Positions 41,884-50,489 of a stretch of DNA of 64,000 nucleotides are shown here, one piece after another. The stretch covers positions 1 through 64,000 of the forward strand of contig NZ_SJXM01000003.1 of NCBI RefSeq assembly GCF_004336805.1, written 5' to 3'. The stretch comes from Aeromicrobium sp. IC_218. Lineage in GTDB: Bacteria > Actinomycetota > Actinomycetes > Propionibacteriales > Nocardioidaceae. Each line of letters opens with the position of its first letter. The first letter of the stretch is position 1. The translations under genes and the position numbers were made by a program. The notes under the pieces were generated by a model that had not been told where the DNA came from, made no database searches, and saw only the letters and a program-made list of their open reading frames with translations.

Positions 41884-44802
41884 GTGGTGACCCAGGCCCG
41901 CGTCGAGTCCCTCGCCCGCAAGGGCTTCCGCTCCCCGGACGAGGCGGTGGCCCGGCTGGCCGAGCTCGCCCCGGTCCCCGAGACGCTCGTGGACGCCGTG
42001 GCGGCCGTCGCCGACCCCGACGGCGCCCTCGCCTCGCTCGCGCGCATCGGCGAGGCGTGGGGCCGCGACCGGCTGCTGGAGGCGCTCGAGTCCGACGAGG
42101 TGCTGCGCCAGCGCCTGCTGGTCGTGCTGGGCACCAGCGCCGCGCTCGGCGACTTCCTGGCCCGGCACCCCGAGCTCGTCACCGACCTGGGCGACGGCCA
42201 GCTGCTGACCGAGCCGATGAGCGAGGACGAGCACCGTCGCCAGATGGCCGGGGCCACCACGGCCGACGAGCTGCGCGTCGCCTACCACCGCAAGCTGCTC
42301 CACGTCGTCGCCCGCGACCTCAACGGGCTCACCACGTTCGCCCAGTCGTCGGCCGAGCTGTCCGACCTCGCCGTGGCGACGCTCGGCGCCGCGCTGGAGA
42401 TCGCCCGCACCGAGGTGACGGGGGCCGACTCCTGCCGGCTCGCGATCGTCGCGCTGGGCAAGACCGGCGGGCACGAGCTCAACTACGTCAGCGACGTGGA
42501 CGTCATCTTCGTCGCCGAGCCGGCCGAGGGCGCCGACCAGTCCGCGGCCCTCACCGCGGGCACGAAGCTGGCCTCCACCGTCATGCGGCTGTGCGGCGAC
42601 CTGACCGCCGAGGGCACCATCTGGGAGGTCGACGCCGAGCTGCGCCCCGAGGGCAACCAGGGCCCGCTCGTGCGCACCGTCGCCAGCCACGCCGCCTACT
42701 ACGACCGCTGGGCCACGACCTGGGAGTTCCAGGCCCTCATGAAGGCGCGGTACGCCGCCGGCGACGCGGAGCTCACGCAGGAGTACCTCGACGTCGTCCG
42801 CCCGCTCGTGTGGCGGGCCAGCACGCGTCCGAACTTCGTGGCCGACACCCGGGCCATGCGCCGTCGCGTCGTCGAGCACATCCCCGCCGCGCACCGCGAC
42901 CGCCAGCTCAAGCTCGGTGCCGGCGGCCTGCGCGACGTCGAGTTCGCCGTGCAGCTGCTGCAGCTCGTGCACGGTCGCCTCGACGAGTCGCTGCGCAGCC
43001 CCACCACGCTCACCGCGCTGCAGGCGCTCATCGACGGCGGGTACGTCGGACGCCGCGACGGCGCGGCGATGGAGGAGGCGTACGAGTTCCTGCGCACGCT
43101 CGAGCACCGCATCCAGCTGCACAAGCTGCAGCGCACCCACGTCGTGCCCGAGGACGAGGACGACCTGCGCCGGCTCGGTCGCAGCATGGGGTTCCGCCAG
43201 GACCCGGTCGCGAACCTCACGCGCGAGTGGCAGGCCCAGCGCCGCCAGGTGCGCCGGCTGCACGAGAAGCTGTTCTACCGGCCGCTGCTGGAGGCCGTCG
43301 CGGCGCTGCCGACCGACAGCCTGCGCCTGACCACCGAGGCCGCCCGCGAGCGGCTCGAGGCGCTCGGCTTCGTCGACCCGGCCGGCGCCCTGGGCCACAT
43401 CCAGGCGCTCACGTCCGGCGTCTCGCGGCGCTCGGCCATCCAGCGCTCGCTGCTGCCCGCCATGCTCGAGTGGTTCGCCGAGTCGCCCGACCCCGACCGC
43501 GGGCTGCTGACCTTCCGCCGGGTGTCCGAGCAGCTCGGCGAGAGCCACTGGTACCTGCGCAAGCTGCGCGACGAGGGCACCGGCGCCGAGCAGCTGGCCC
43601 GGCTCGTGTCGTCCAGCTCGTACGTCGGCGACCTCATCGTGCGCGGCCCGGACACCGTCGCGCTCCTGGGCGACGACCACGAGCTCGTGCCGCGCAGCCG
43701 GGAGCGGCTCACGCACGAGATGGTGCTGGCCGCGGCCCGCCACCGAGGCGGGGACGCGGCGTTCAAGGCCGTGCGCCGCGTGCGCCGCCGCGAGCTGACC
43801 CGCATCGGCATGGCCGACGTGCTCGGCCGGCTCGACATCACCGAGGTGGGGGAGGCGCTGAGCGACCTCACCACCGCCACGCTCGAGGCGGCGCTGCAGG
43901 CCGCCATCGCGTCCGTCGAGGACGAGCGCGGTGAGCTCGGCACCCGCATGGCCGTGGTGCTGATGGGACGCCTCGGCGGCCACGAGTCGGCCTACGGCTC
44001 CGACGCCGACGTCATGTTCGTCCACGAGCCGCTCGAGGGCGCGGACGCGCAGCAGGCCCAGTCGGCCGCCACCGCCGTCGCCCAGCGGCTGCGCAACGCG
44101 CTCGGTGCGGCCGGGGTCGACCCGGCGCTCGAGGTCGACGCCGACCTGCGGCCCGAGGGGCGCAACGGCCCGCTCGTGCGCAGCCTGTCGGCCTTCGCCG
44201 CCTACTACGACAAGTGGTCGGCGGTGTGGGAGGCCCAGGCCCTGCTGCGGGCCGACCCGGTCGTCGGCGACGAGGGCCTGTGCGGGCGCTTCCGCGCGCT
44301 CATCGACCCGCTGCGCTGGCCCGAGGGCGGCACGAGCGAGGCCGAGGTGCGCGAGATCCGGCGCATCAAGGCGCGGGTGGACGCCGAGCGGCTCCCGCGC
44401 GGCGCCAGCCCGACCACGCACCTCAAGCTCGGCCGCGGCGGCCTCGCCGACGTCGAGTGGACCGTCCAGCTGCTGCAGATGCAGCACGCGCACGAGATCG
44501 GGGGGCTCCGCACCACCCGGACCATCCCGGCCCTGCACGCGGCCGCCGGGGCGGGCCTGCTCGACGAGGCGGACGCCGAGTCGCTGGAGGCCGCCTGGCG
44601 CATGGTCAGCCGCGTCCGCAACGCCGTGGTGCTGCTGCGCTCGCGCCCGGCCGAGTCGATGGTCGAGCAGTCGGCCGAGCGGGCCGGCGTCGCCCACCTG
44701 CTCGGGTACGGGCTCGACGGCGGCGAGGTGATGGTCGACGACTACCTGCGCACGACGCGCCAGGCGCGTCAGGTCGTCGAGCGCGTCTTCTGGGGGGACT
44801 GA
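41884..44802 (+). CDS. glnE: Glutamine synthetase adenylyltransferase / adenylyl-removing enzyme
   Basis: This 972-aa bifunctional nucleotidyltransferase adds or removes AMP on adenylylatable glutamine synthetase. Two catalytic domains carry paired GxD-type motifs: YVSDVDVIFVAE (first, adenylyl-removing, ~200-215) and YGSDADVMFVHE (second, adenylylating, ~700-715), each followed by the family's helical regions. GTG 41884 is chosen over 41875 and 41887. The adenylylated target, a GSI-beta GlnA1, must be outside the window because the adjacent synthetase lacks the site. Confidence 0.95.
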   Translation: MVTQARVESLARKGFRSPDEAVARLAELAPVPETLVDAVAAVADPDGALASLARIGEAWGRDRLLEALESDEVLRQRLLVVLGTSAALGDFLARHPELVTDLGDGQLLTEPMSEDEHRRQMAGATTADELRVAYHRKLLHVVARDLNGLTTFAQSSAELSDLAVATLGAALEIARTEVTGADSCRLAIVALGKTGGHELNYVSDVDVIFVAEPAEGADQSAALTAGTKLASTVMRLCGDLTAEGTIWEVDAELRPEGNQGPLVRTVASHAAYYDRWATTWEFQALMKARYAAGDAELTQEYLDVVRPLVWRASTRPNFVADTRAMRRRVVEHIPAAHRDRQLKLGAGGLRDVEFAVQLLQLVHGRLDESLRSPTTLTALQALIDGGYVGRRDGAAMEEAYEFLRTLEHRIQLHKLQRTHVVPEDEDDLRRLGRSMGFRQDPVANLTREWQAQRRQVRRLHEKLFYRPLLEAVAALPTDSLRLTTEAARERLEALGFVDPAGALGHIQALTSGVSRRSAIQRSLLPAMLEWFAESPDPDRGLLTFRRVSEQLGESHWYLRKLRDEGTGAEQLARLVSSSSYVGDLIVRGPDTVALLGDDHELVPRSRERLTHEMVLAAARHRGGDAAFKAVRRVRRRELTRIGMADVLGRLDITEVGEALSDLTTATLEAALQAAIASVEDERGELGTRMAVVLMGRLGGHESAYGSDADVMFVHEPLEGADAQQAQSAATAVAQRLRNALGAAGVDPALEVDADLRPEGRNGPLVRSLSAFAAYYDKWSAVWEAQALLRADPVVGDEGLCGRFRALIDPLRWPEGGTSEAEVREIRRIKARVDAERLPRGASPTTHLKLGRGGLADVEWTVQLLQMQHAHEIGGLRTTRTIPALHAAAGAGLLDEADAESLEAAWRMVSRVRNAVVLLRSRPAESMVEQSAERAGVAHLLGYGLDGGEVMVDDYLRTTRQARQVVERVFWGD

Positions 44803-44832
44803 CAAGCCGGCCCTCCGGGGCGACACTGGATC

Positions 44833-45687
44833 ATGCGATCCTTCCTCGTCGCCCTGCTGGTCGTCGGTGCGCTCGCGGCGCCGCAGACACCCGCGCTCGC
44901 CGAGGAGGCCGAGCCCACCCCGGCCGTCCGCAACCTGGCCGCTCCCACGGTGGCCGGCACGGCCGCCTACGGGCGCACGCTCGCCGTGCGACCGGGACGC
45001 TGGACCGAGGGCGCGCGGCTCTCGTACCGGTGGCTGCGCGACGGGCGGCCCATCGGCGGTGCCCAGGCGACCCGCTACCGGGTGAAGCCCCAGGACGTCG
45101 GCCGCCGGCTCGCGGTGCGCGTGACGGGCTCGCGGGCCGGCCACCGCTCGACGTCCGTGACGACCGCCCCCACGCGCACCGTGCAGCACATGGTGCCCGC
45201 CCGCCGGGTGGTCACCTACAGCGTCCGCACCAAGGGACGCATCAAGGCCGACCTGCGCGAGTTCAAGCGGCTGGCCCAGCAGACGTTCGACGACGCCCGC
45301 GGCTGGCGGACGTCCGGCACGGTGTTCCGCCGGGTCAAGCGGGGCGGCGACTTCACCCTCTACCTGGCCGCGTCGCGGACGCTGCCGTCGTTCTCGTCCG
45401 TCTGCAGCCGGCAGTGGAGCTGCCGCGCCGGACGCCACGTGGTCATCAACCAGACCCGGTGGCTGTACGCCAGCCCGGCCTGGCGGCGCAGCGGCGGCTC
45501 GCTGCGCGACTACCGGCACATGGTGGTGAACCACGAGACCGGGCACTGGCTGGGCCACGGCCACCGGTCCTGCCCCCGCAGAGGCGGGCCGGCGCCGGTG
45601 ATGATGCAGCAGTCCAAGGGTCTCGGCGGGTGCGAGTTCAACCCGTGGCCGCGACCGGGCGAGCGGCGGGTGCCGCGCTTCGGCTAG
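44833..45687 (+). CDS. Secreted DUF3152 putative metalloprotease
   Basis: This 284-aa protein has a signal peptide (1-23, cleavage after ALA), an Ig-like module (~35-110) of the kind in which RYRVKPQDVGRRL occurs, and a C-terminal DUF3152 domain (~125-284). The domain contains HETGHWLGHGH, a full HExxHxxGxxH zinc motif, and Cys residues that may form disulfides. It would act outside the membrane. The substrate is unknown. Its stop shares CTAG with the convergent methyltransferase. Confidence 0.88.
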   Translation: MRSFLVALLVVGALAAPQTPALAEEAEPTPAVRNLAAPTVAGTAAYGRTLAVRPGRWTEGARLSYRWLRDGRPIGGAQATRYRVKPQDVGRRLAVRVTGSRAGHRSTSVTTAPTRTVQHMVPARRVVTYSVRTKGRIKADLREFKRLAQQTFDDARGWRTSGTVFRRVKRGGDFTLYLAASRTLPSFSSVCSRQWSCRAGRHVVINQTRWLYASPAWRRSGGSLRDYRHMVVNHETGHWLGHGHRSCPRRGGPAPVMMQQSKGLGGCEFNPWPRPGERRVPRFG

Positions 45688-46928
45688 GCCGGACGCTCCA
45701 TGCGCAGCTGCACGACGTCCAGGTAGCCGACGGCGAACCCGGCCTCGCAGTAGGCGAGGTACAGCTCCCACATGCGGCGGAACGTCTCGTCGAAGCCGGC
45801 CGCGCGCACCTCGTCCGCGTGGCCGATGAAGCGCTCGCGCCACAGCCGCAGGGTGCGGGCGTAGTCGGTGCCCAGCGGACGCCGCCGGGTGACCCGCAGG
45901 GCGGTGTGCGCCCGCAGCACGTCGTCGACGGCCCGTTCGGACGGGATGAGGCCGCCGGGGAAGACGTACTTCTGGATCCACCCGTACGAGTGCCGCGTCG
46001 CGAGGTAGCGGTCGTGCGCCATGGTGATGGCCTGGATCGCCACGGTGCCGCCGGGCGCGAGGACGCGGTCGATCGTGGCGAAGTAGGTGGGCCAGAACTC
46101 CTCGCCGACCGCCTCGATCATCTCGACGCTGACGACGGCGTCGTACTCGCCGTCGACCTCGCGGTAGTCCTGCAGGCGGATCTCCACGCGGTCGTCGACC
46201 TCGGCGAGGGCGACGCGCTCGCGGGCCAGCTCGGCCTGCTCGGTGGAGATGGTGATGCTCGTGACCTGGGCGCCGCGGCGAGCCGCGCGGATGGCCAGCG
46301 CGCCCCAGCCGGTGCCGATCTCCAGGACGCGCGAGCCCTCGCCGACCCGTGCGGCGTCCAGGATGGCGTCGATCTTGCGCACCTGGGCGGGCTCGAGGTC
46401 GTCGAACACCCGCGGCTCGGTCCCGTCGAAGTCGGCCGACGAGTAGGACATCGTCGGGTCCAGGAAGAGCATGAACAGCTCGTTGGACAGGTCGTAGTGG
46501 CGCTCGATGTTCGACCGTGAGCCCTCGACGCTGTTGCGCTCGGCGTGCGGGAGCCGGACGTCCACGAGCTTGCGCAGCCGCAGCAGGGGAGCGGGCACGA
46601 GGGCGGTGAGCCGCTCGGCGAACGGCGCGAGCAGCTCGGCCAGGTCGGTGCCGGGGGCGGCGCGCCAGTCGCCGGCCATGTACGCCTCGCCCAGGCCGAT
46701 CTTCGTGTCGCGGCCGAGCCGGGCGAAGAACGACGCCGGGCGCACGACCTGCAGCTCGGGGGAGTCCGGTCCGCCGGCGCCCCAGCTGGTGCCGTCGGGG
46801 AAGGTGACGCGCACGGGCACGCGGCTCACGGTCGTCCGCAGGATCGCCCTTGCCGCCCGAGCGCGGAGCGGGGTACGAGGCTCGTGGAAGAGGTCGGGCC
46901 AGCGCGTGGTGGTCAGCTGCTCGGTCAT
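45684..46928 (-). CDS. Cyclopropane-fatty-acid synthase-like SAM methyltransferase
   Basis: This 414-aa protein resembles cyclopropane-fatty-acyl-phospholipid synthases. Residues ~1-130 are the lipid-binding N-terminal region and ~135-414 the SAM-dependent part, with VLEIGTGWGALAIRAA (SAM loop), HYDLSNELF and SVEMIEAVG. It adds a methylene or methyl group to unsaturated acyl chains in membrane phospholipids. The ATG overlaps the DUF1365 stop (ATGA). It is last in a lipid-modification run with DUF1365 and a flavoprotein; that trio may yield a product other than a simple cyclopropane. Confidence 0.93.
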   Translation of the reverse strand: MTEQLTTTRWPDLFHEPRTPLRARAARAILRTTVSRVPVRVTFPDGTSWGAGGPDSPELQVVRPASFFARLGRDTKIGLGEAYMAGDWRAAPGTDLAELLAPFAERLTALVPAPLLRLRKLVDVRLPHAERNSVEGSRSNIERHYDLSNELFMLFLDPTMSYSSADFDGTEPRVFDDLEPAQVRKIDAILDAARVGEGSRVLEIGTGWGALAIRAARRGAQVTSITISTEQAELARERVALAEVDDRVEIRLQDYREVDGEYDAVVSVEMIEAVGEEFWPTYFATIDRVLAPGGTVAIQAITMAHDRYLATRHSYGWIQKYVFPGGLIPSERAVDDVLRAHTALRVTRRRPLGTDYARTLRLWRERFIGHADEVRAAGFDETFRRMWELYLAYCEAGFAVGYLDVVQLRMERPA

Positions 46929-47671
46929 CGGATCCCTTCCTGGGGGGTGTGCGGGGTGCGGGGGACGATCGGGAGACGGCGCAGCCAGAGCCGGACGCCG
47001 TGGAAGCGGATGAGCGCGCTGGTGCGCTGGGTCATGAGCGGTCGCAGCAGCGCCAGGCGGGCGAGCCGCCACGGCGTCATCCGCTCCGGGACGCCGCGGA
47101 ACGTCGCGCTGAAGGACGCCTCGGCGCCCTGGCGCAGCACGATCGCGGCGGAGACCACGTCGGGGCGGACGCGGAACTGCAGGTCGTAGCCGCCCTCGAC
47201 GGTGAAGAACGGCGAGACGTAGAGCTCCTTGTCGACCCGGTCGCGGCCCTGCTCGTCCGGACGCAGGACGTACGCGTGGCGCTCGCCGTAGGTGTTGTGC
47301 ACCTCGGCGACCAGGCAGGTCAGGCTCCCGTCCGGGGCGAACGCCCAGAACACGCTCAACGGGTCGAAGACGTGGCCCAGCACGCGGGCGTTCGCCAGCA
47401 TGACGATGCGGTGGCCGGTCAGGTCGATCCCGCGCAACGCGCAGAACCGGCGGACGTTGTCGCCGAGGGAGGCGTCCGGGTCGCCGAGGTGGTCCTCGGA
47501 CCGGAAGGTCGAGAACGCCCGCAGCGGCCAGGCCAGGCGCGGCAGGTCGTCGACGTCGACGAGCCACTGGTAGACGCGATGCCGGAAGCGGCGCGTCATC
47601 GGGGTGCGCCGGGTGTGCGACACCCAGCCGTCCACGAGGGCGGGCAGCGGCGGAAGCTCGGTCGCGGTCAC
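46925..47671 (-). CDS. DUF1365 family protein
   Basis: This 248-aa protein is a DUF1365 member: HRVYQWLVDVDDLP near the N-terminus, GHVFDPLSVFWAF in the middle and DKELYVSPFF. The family usually sits between a flavin oxidoreductase and a cyclopropane-synthase-like gene, as here. Function is unknown. Starts at GTG 47671 overlapping the flavoprotein stop (GTGA), and its stop overlaps the next ATG (ATGA), so translation of all three is coupled. Confidence 0.92.
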   Translation of the reverse strand: MTATELPPLPALVDGWVSHTRRTPMTRRFRHRVYQWLVDVDDLPRLAWPLRAFSTFRSEDHLGDPDASLGDNVRRFCALRGIDLTGHRIVMLANARVLGHVFDPLSVFWAFAPDGSLTCLVAEVHNTYGERHAYVLRPDEQGRDRVDKELYVSPFFTVEGGYDLQFRVRPDVVSAAIVLRQGAEASFSATFRGVPERMTPWRLARLALLRPLMTQRTSALIRFHGVRLWLRRLPIVPRTPHTPQEGIR

Positions 47672-48954
47672 GGGGCGTCCCAGTCGGCGCCGAGCGCGCG
47701 GGCCGCCTCGACGCCGGAGCGGCAGCCGTCCTCGTGGAACCCCCACCCGAGGTGGGCGCCGGCGAAGGCGGTGCGGTCGGTGAACAGGTCGCGCACCTGC
47801 TGCTGCGCGGCGACGGCCTCGACGGTGTAGACGGGGTGGGTGTACGTCATCCGCGCCTCGACCGTGGCCGGGTCGATGCGGTCGACGTCGTTGAGCGTCA
47901 CCAGGAACGGGCGGTCGGCGTCGAGCCCCTGGAGCCGGTCCATCGCGTACGTGACGGCGGGCGCGGCACCGCGGTGCCCGCAGGTCTCGGTGCGGTAGTT
48001 CCAGGACGCCTGCGCCTGCCGGGCGCGCGGCATGGGCGCGGGATCGCGGTGCAGCACCGTCTCGTTGCGCGAGTACCCGAACGCGCCGAGGGCGGCGGTC
48101 TCGGCGTCCGAGGGGTCCGTGAGCATCGCCAGCGCGTCGTCGGCGTGCGTGGCGACGACGACCTGGTCGACGACGTGCAGGCGGTCGTGCGCGTCGACCA
48201 GCTCGATGCCGTCGGGCTTGCGCGTGAGGTGACGGACGGCCGAGCCGACGCGGACGTCGCCGATGGCTGCGGTGACCTTGTCCACGTACGTGCGCGACCC
48301 GCCCTCGACCGTGTACCACTGCGGCGAGCCGGTGATCGACAGGAAGCCGTGGTGGCTCAGGAACTCGAACAGGTAGCGGGCGGGGTAGTCCAGCGCCGTG
48401 CCGAGGCCCGACGACCAGACGCAGGCCACGACCGGGATGGCGTAGTGGTCGACGAAGTAGGTGCCGAAGCCGTGCTCGCGCAGGAAGTCGCCGTACGTCT
48501 GCGGCTCCGCGTCGCGCTGCGGGGTCTCCAGGAGCGCGAGGGCGGCCCGCTGGAAGCGCTTCACGTCCAGCAGCATGCGCAGGAAGCGCGGGTCGGCGGC
48601 TCGTCGCTTCTGGGCGAAGATGCCCTTGAGGCCGCGTCCGCCGGCGTACTCCAGGCCGCAGCCGTCGCAGCGGATGCTCATGCTCATCTCGGTCGGGCGC
48701 ACCGGCACGTCCAGCTCGGCGAACAACCGGCGCAGCAGCGGGTACGTGCGGTCGTTGTGCACGATGAAGCCCGAGTCGACGCGATGGCTGCGGTCACCGT
48801 CGGCGACGGTGTGGGTGTGCGCGTGGCCGCCGGCCCGGTCGTCGGCCTCGAAGACGGTCACGTCGTGCGTGCGGCGCAGCAGGTACGCGGCGGTGAGGCC
48901 GGAGATGCCGGAGCCGACGACCGCGACGCGCGGCCGCGTGGGGGAGTGCGTCAT
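47668..48954 (-). CDS. FAD-dependent amine-oxidase-like flavoprotein
   Basis: This 428-aa protein has an N-terminal FAD-binding Rossmann motif (VVGSGISGLTAAYLL) and the FAD-dependent amine oxidase fold (COG2907 type). It is thought to oxidise or desaturate a lipid, or to work with the neighbouring methyltransferase. The exact reaction is unknown. The gene begins with ATG 48954 and is the first of the coupled trio with DUF1365 and the cyclopropane-synthase-like gene. Confidence 0.9.
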   Translation of the reverse strand: MTHSPTRPRVAVVGSGISGLTAAYLLRRTHDVTVFEADDRAGGHAHTHTVADGDRSHRVDSGFIVHNDRTYPLLRRLFAELDVPVRPTEMSMSIRCDGCGLEYAGGRGLKGIFAQKRRAADPRFLRMLLDVKRFQRAALALLETPQRDAEPQTYGDFLREHGFGTYFVDHYAIPVVACVWSSGLGTALDYPARYLFEFLSHHGFLSITGSPQWYTVEGGSRTYVDKVTAAIGDVRVGSAVRHLTRKPDGIELVDAHDRLHVVDQVVVATHADDALAMLTDPSDAETAALGAFGYSRNETVLHRDPAPMPRARQAQASWNYRTETCGHRGAAPAVTYAMDRLQGLDADRPFLVTLNDVDRIDPATVEARMTYTHPVYTVEAVAAQQQVRDLFTDRTAFAGAHLGWGFHEDGCRSGVEAARALGADWDAP

Positions 48955-48969
48955 GCTCCTGGTTCGAGG

Positions 48970-49182
48970 CTACGGACCGTCCGGATTGGTCGTGTCGTCC
49001 TCGTGCGCCCTGCGACGTGCCTCACGGATCTCGAACACCTCCGTGCCGAACGCGCCCAGCTCGGACGTGACGCGGCGGGCGGCGTCGAAGCAGATCGCTG
49101 CGACCCCGCCCGCCGTGCTCAACGCCGCCTCGACGTACTGCTGCAGGACGTCCTTGGTGATCTCGTGACGGCTCAGGCCCAT
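48970..49182 (-). CDS. Small helical hypothetical protein, 70 aa
   Basis: No family is recognised. It is predicted to be helical with an amphipathic or weakly hydrophobic segment (residues ~15-45) and a charged C-terminus (RRRAHEDD). It lies between the desaturase and flavoprotein genes, 4 bp after the desaturase stop, so it is probably co-transcribed with them and may take part in lipid handling. The start is ATG 49182; the first 11 codons of the longer reading overlap the desaturase gene. Confidence 0.65.
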   Translation of the reverse strand: MGLSRHEITKDVLQQYVEAALSTAGGVAAICFDAARRVTSELGAFGTEVFEIREARRRAHEDDTTNPDGP

Positions 49183-49186
49183 GCGA

Positions 49187-50476
49187 CTAGTGTGCCGCCG
49201 CCTGCTCCTGGGCACGACGCTCGGCCTCCGCCTCGCGCTTGGCCCGGCGCAGCGCCTTCGACTCCGGCGAGTTGCCGATCTTGTACGGGTCGTCGGGCTT
49301 CTTGCTCAGCTGGTGCAGCTGGGAGGCGACGCTCCACAGCTGCTTGGACAGCCGGCCGGTGTTGTAGCGCAGGTCGTACTTCTCGACCAGGCGGTGCACG
49401 TCCGCGGACACGTCGCCGTAGCGGCGCGCCGGGATGTCGGGGAACAGGTGGTGCTCGATCTGGTAGCTCAGGTTGCCGGTGAGGACGTGGAACGGCTTGC
49501 TGCCGGAGATGTTGGCCGAGCCGAGCAGCTGGCGCAGGTACCACTGGCCGCGCGTCTCGTTCTGCGCCTCCTCCTCCTTGAACGTCTCCACCTCGGCCGG
49601 GAAGTGGCCGCAGAAGATGATCAGGAAGGTCCAGATGTTGCGGATGACGTTGGCCACGAACGTGCCGGCCAGGACGAGCACCGGGGTCCACCAGGACGTG
49701 AACGGCACGAGCGCGAGCGACAGCACCGGGAAGGCCACGTAGTCCTTGACCAGCTGGCGGCGGATCTTGCGCATCGCGCGCTTCTTGCGGCCCTGGAACT
49801 CGGCCTTGTCCATGCGTCCGGCGAGGTACTCGTCGAGCTCGACGCCGTGGTACATCACGCCCCACTCGAACAGCAGCATGAGGACGAACGCGAGCGGCAG
49901 GTTGAACCGGTGGCTCGGGTACCACGGCTGCTCGGCGTCGATGCGGAACATGTTGTAGCCGATGTCCCGGTCCATGCCGTGGATGTTCGTGTAGGTGTGG
50001 TGCATGTAGTTGTGGCCGTGCTTCCACTCCTGCGCGGGGGCCACGTTGTCCCACTCGTACTTCTGGCCGTTGACCAGCGGGTCGTTCATCCAGTCGTACT
50101 GGCCGTGCATGACGTTGTGGCCGATCTCCATGTTCTCGAGGATCTTGGCCACGCCGAGCAGCAGGATGCCGGCGACGAACGCCGGCCAGAAGAACGGCAT
50201 GAACAGGCCGATGCGGCCCAGCACCTCGAAGGCGTTGCGCAGCTTGATGACCCGCCGGATGTAGTCGGCGTCGGCCTGGCCGAGGTCGTCCAGGACGCGC
50301 TGGCGCACGGTGTCCAGCTCGCGGCCGAACTCCTCCAGCTGCTCGTAGCTCATCAGGTCGGTGCCGATGGTGGCGCGCCGGTCGGTGTCGGGACCGACGA
50401 GCGGCTGCGGCGCCTTGTTGTGGTTGCTGGCGCTCAGCGGCTCGATCGGCGCGTGCTTGGTGCGGTAGTGGGACAC
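49187..50476 (-). CDS. Membrane fatty acid desaturase
   Basis: This 429-aa protein of the membrane desaturase family has about four helices and the three His boxes HNVMHGQ, HKxxHHTYTN-like HGHNYMHHTYTN, and QIEHHLFPD. It inserts a double bond into acyl-CoA or phospholipid chains using an external electron donor; the adjacent reductase-ferredoxin protein, as in mycobacterial DesA3, is the likely donor. Starts at GTG 50476 with an AGAGGAAC site and lies 13 bp after the reductase gene. Confidence 0.94.
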   Translation of the reverse strand: MSHYRTKHAPIEPLSASNHNKAPQPLVGPDTDRRATIGTDLMSYEQLEEFGRELDTVRQRVLDDLGQADADYIRRVIKLRNAFEVLGRIGLFMPFFWPAFVAGILLLGVAKILENMEIGHNVMHGQYDWMNDPLVNGQKYEWDNVAPAQEWKHGHNYMHHTYTNIHGMDRDIGYNMFRIDAEQPWYPSHRFNLPLAFVLMLLFEWGVMYHGVELDEYLAGRMDKAEFQGRKKRAMRKIRRQLVKDYVAFPVLSLALVPFTSWWTPVLVLAGTFVANVIRNIWTFLIIFCGHFPAEVETFKEEEAQNETRGQWYLRQLLGSANISGSKPFHVLTGNLSYQIEHHLFPDIPARRYGDVSADVHRLVEKYDLRYNTGRLSKQLWSVASQLHQLSKKPDDPYKIGNSPESKALRRAKREAEAERRAQEQAAAH

Positions 50477-50489
50477 GGGTCAGTTCCTC

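Noticed and set aside
37512-42260. A single very long minus-strand open frame of more than 1500 codons
   Set aside because: It is nadE extended upstream through unrelated DNA and across the antisense of glnA. The stop-free stretch results from GC-rich codon use; the true start is GTG 39263.
41782-45981. Long minus-strand open frame opposite glnE
   Set aside because: It is an antisense shadow with arginine/glycine/histidine-rich text and no domain; glnE on the plus strand explains the region.
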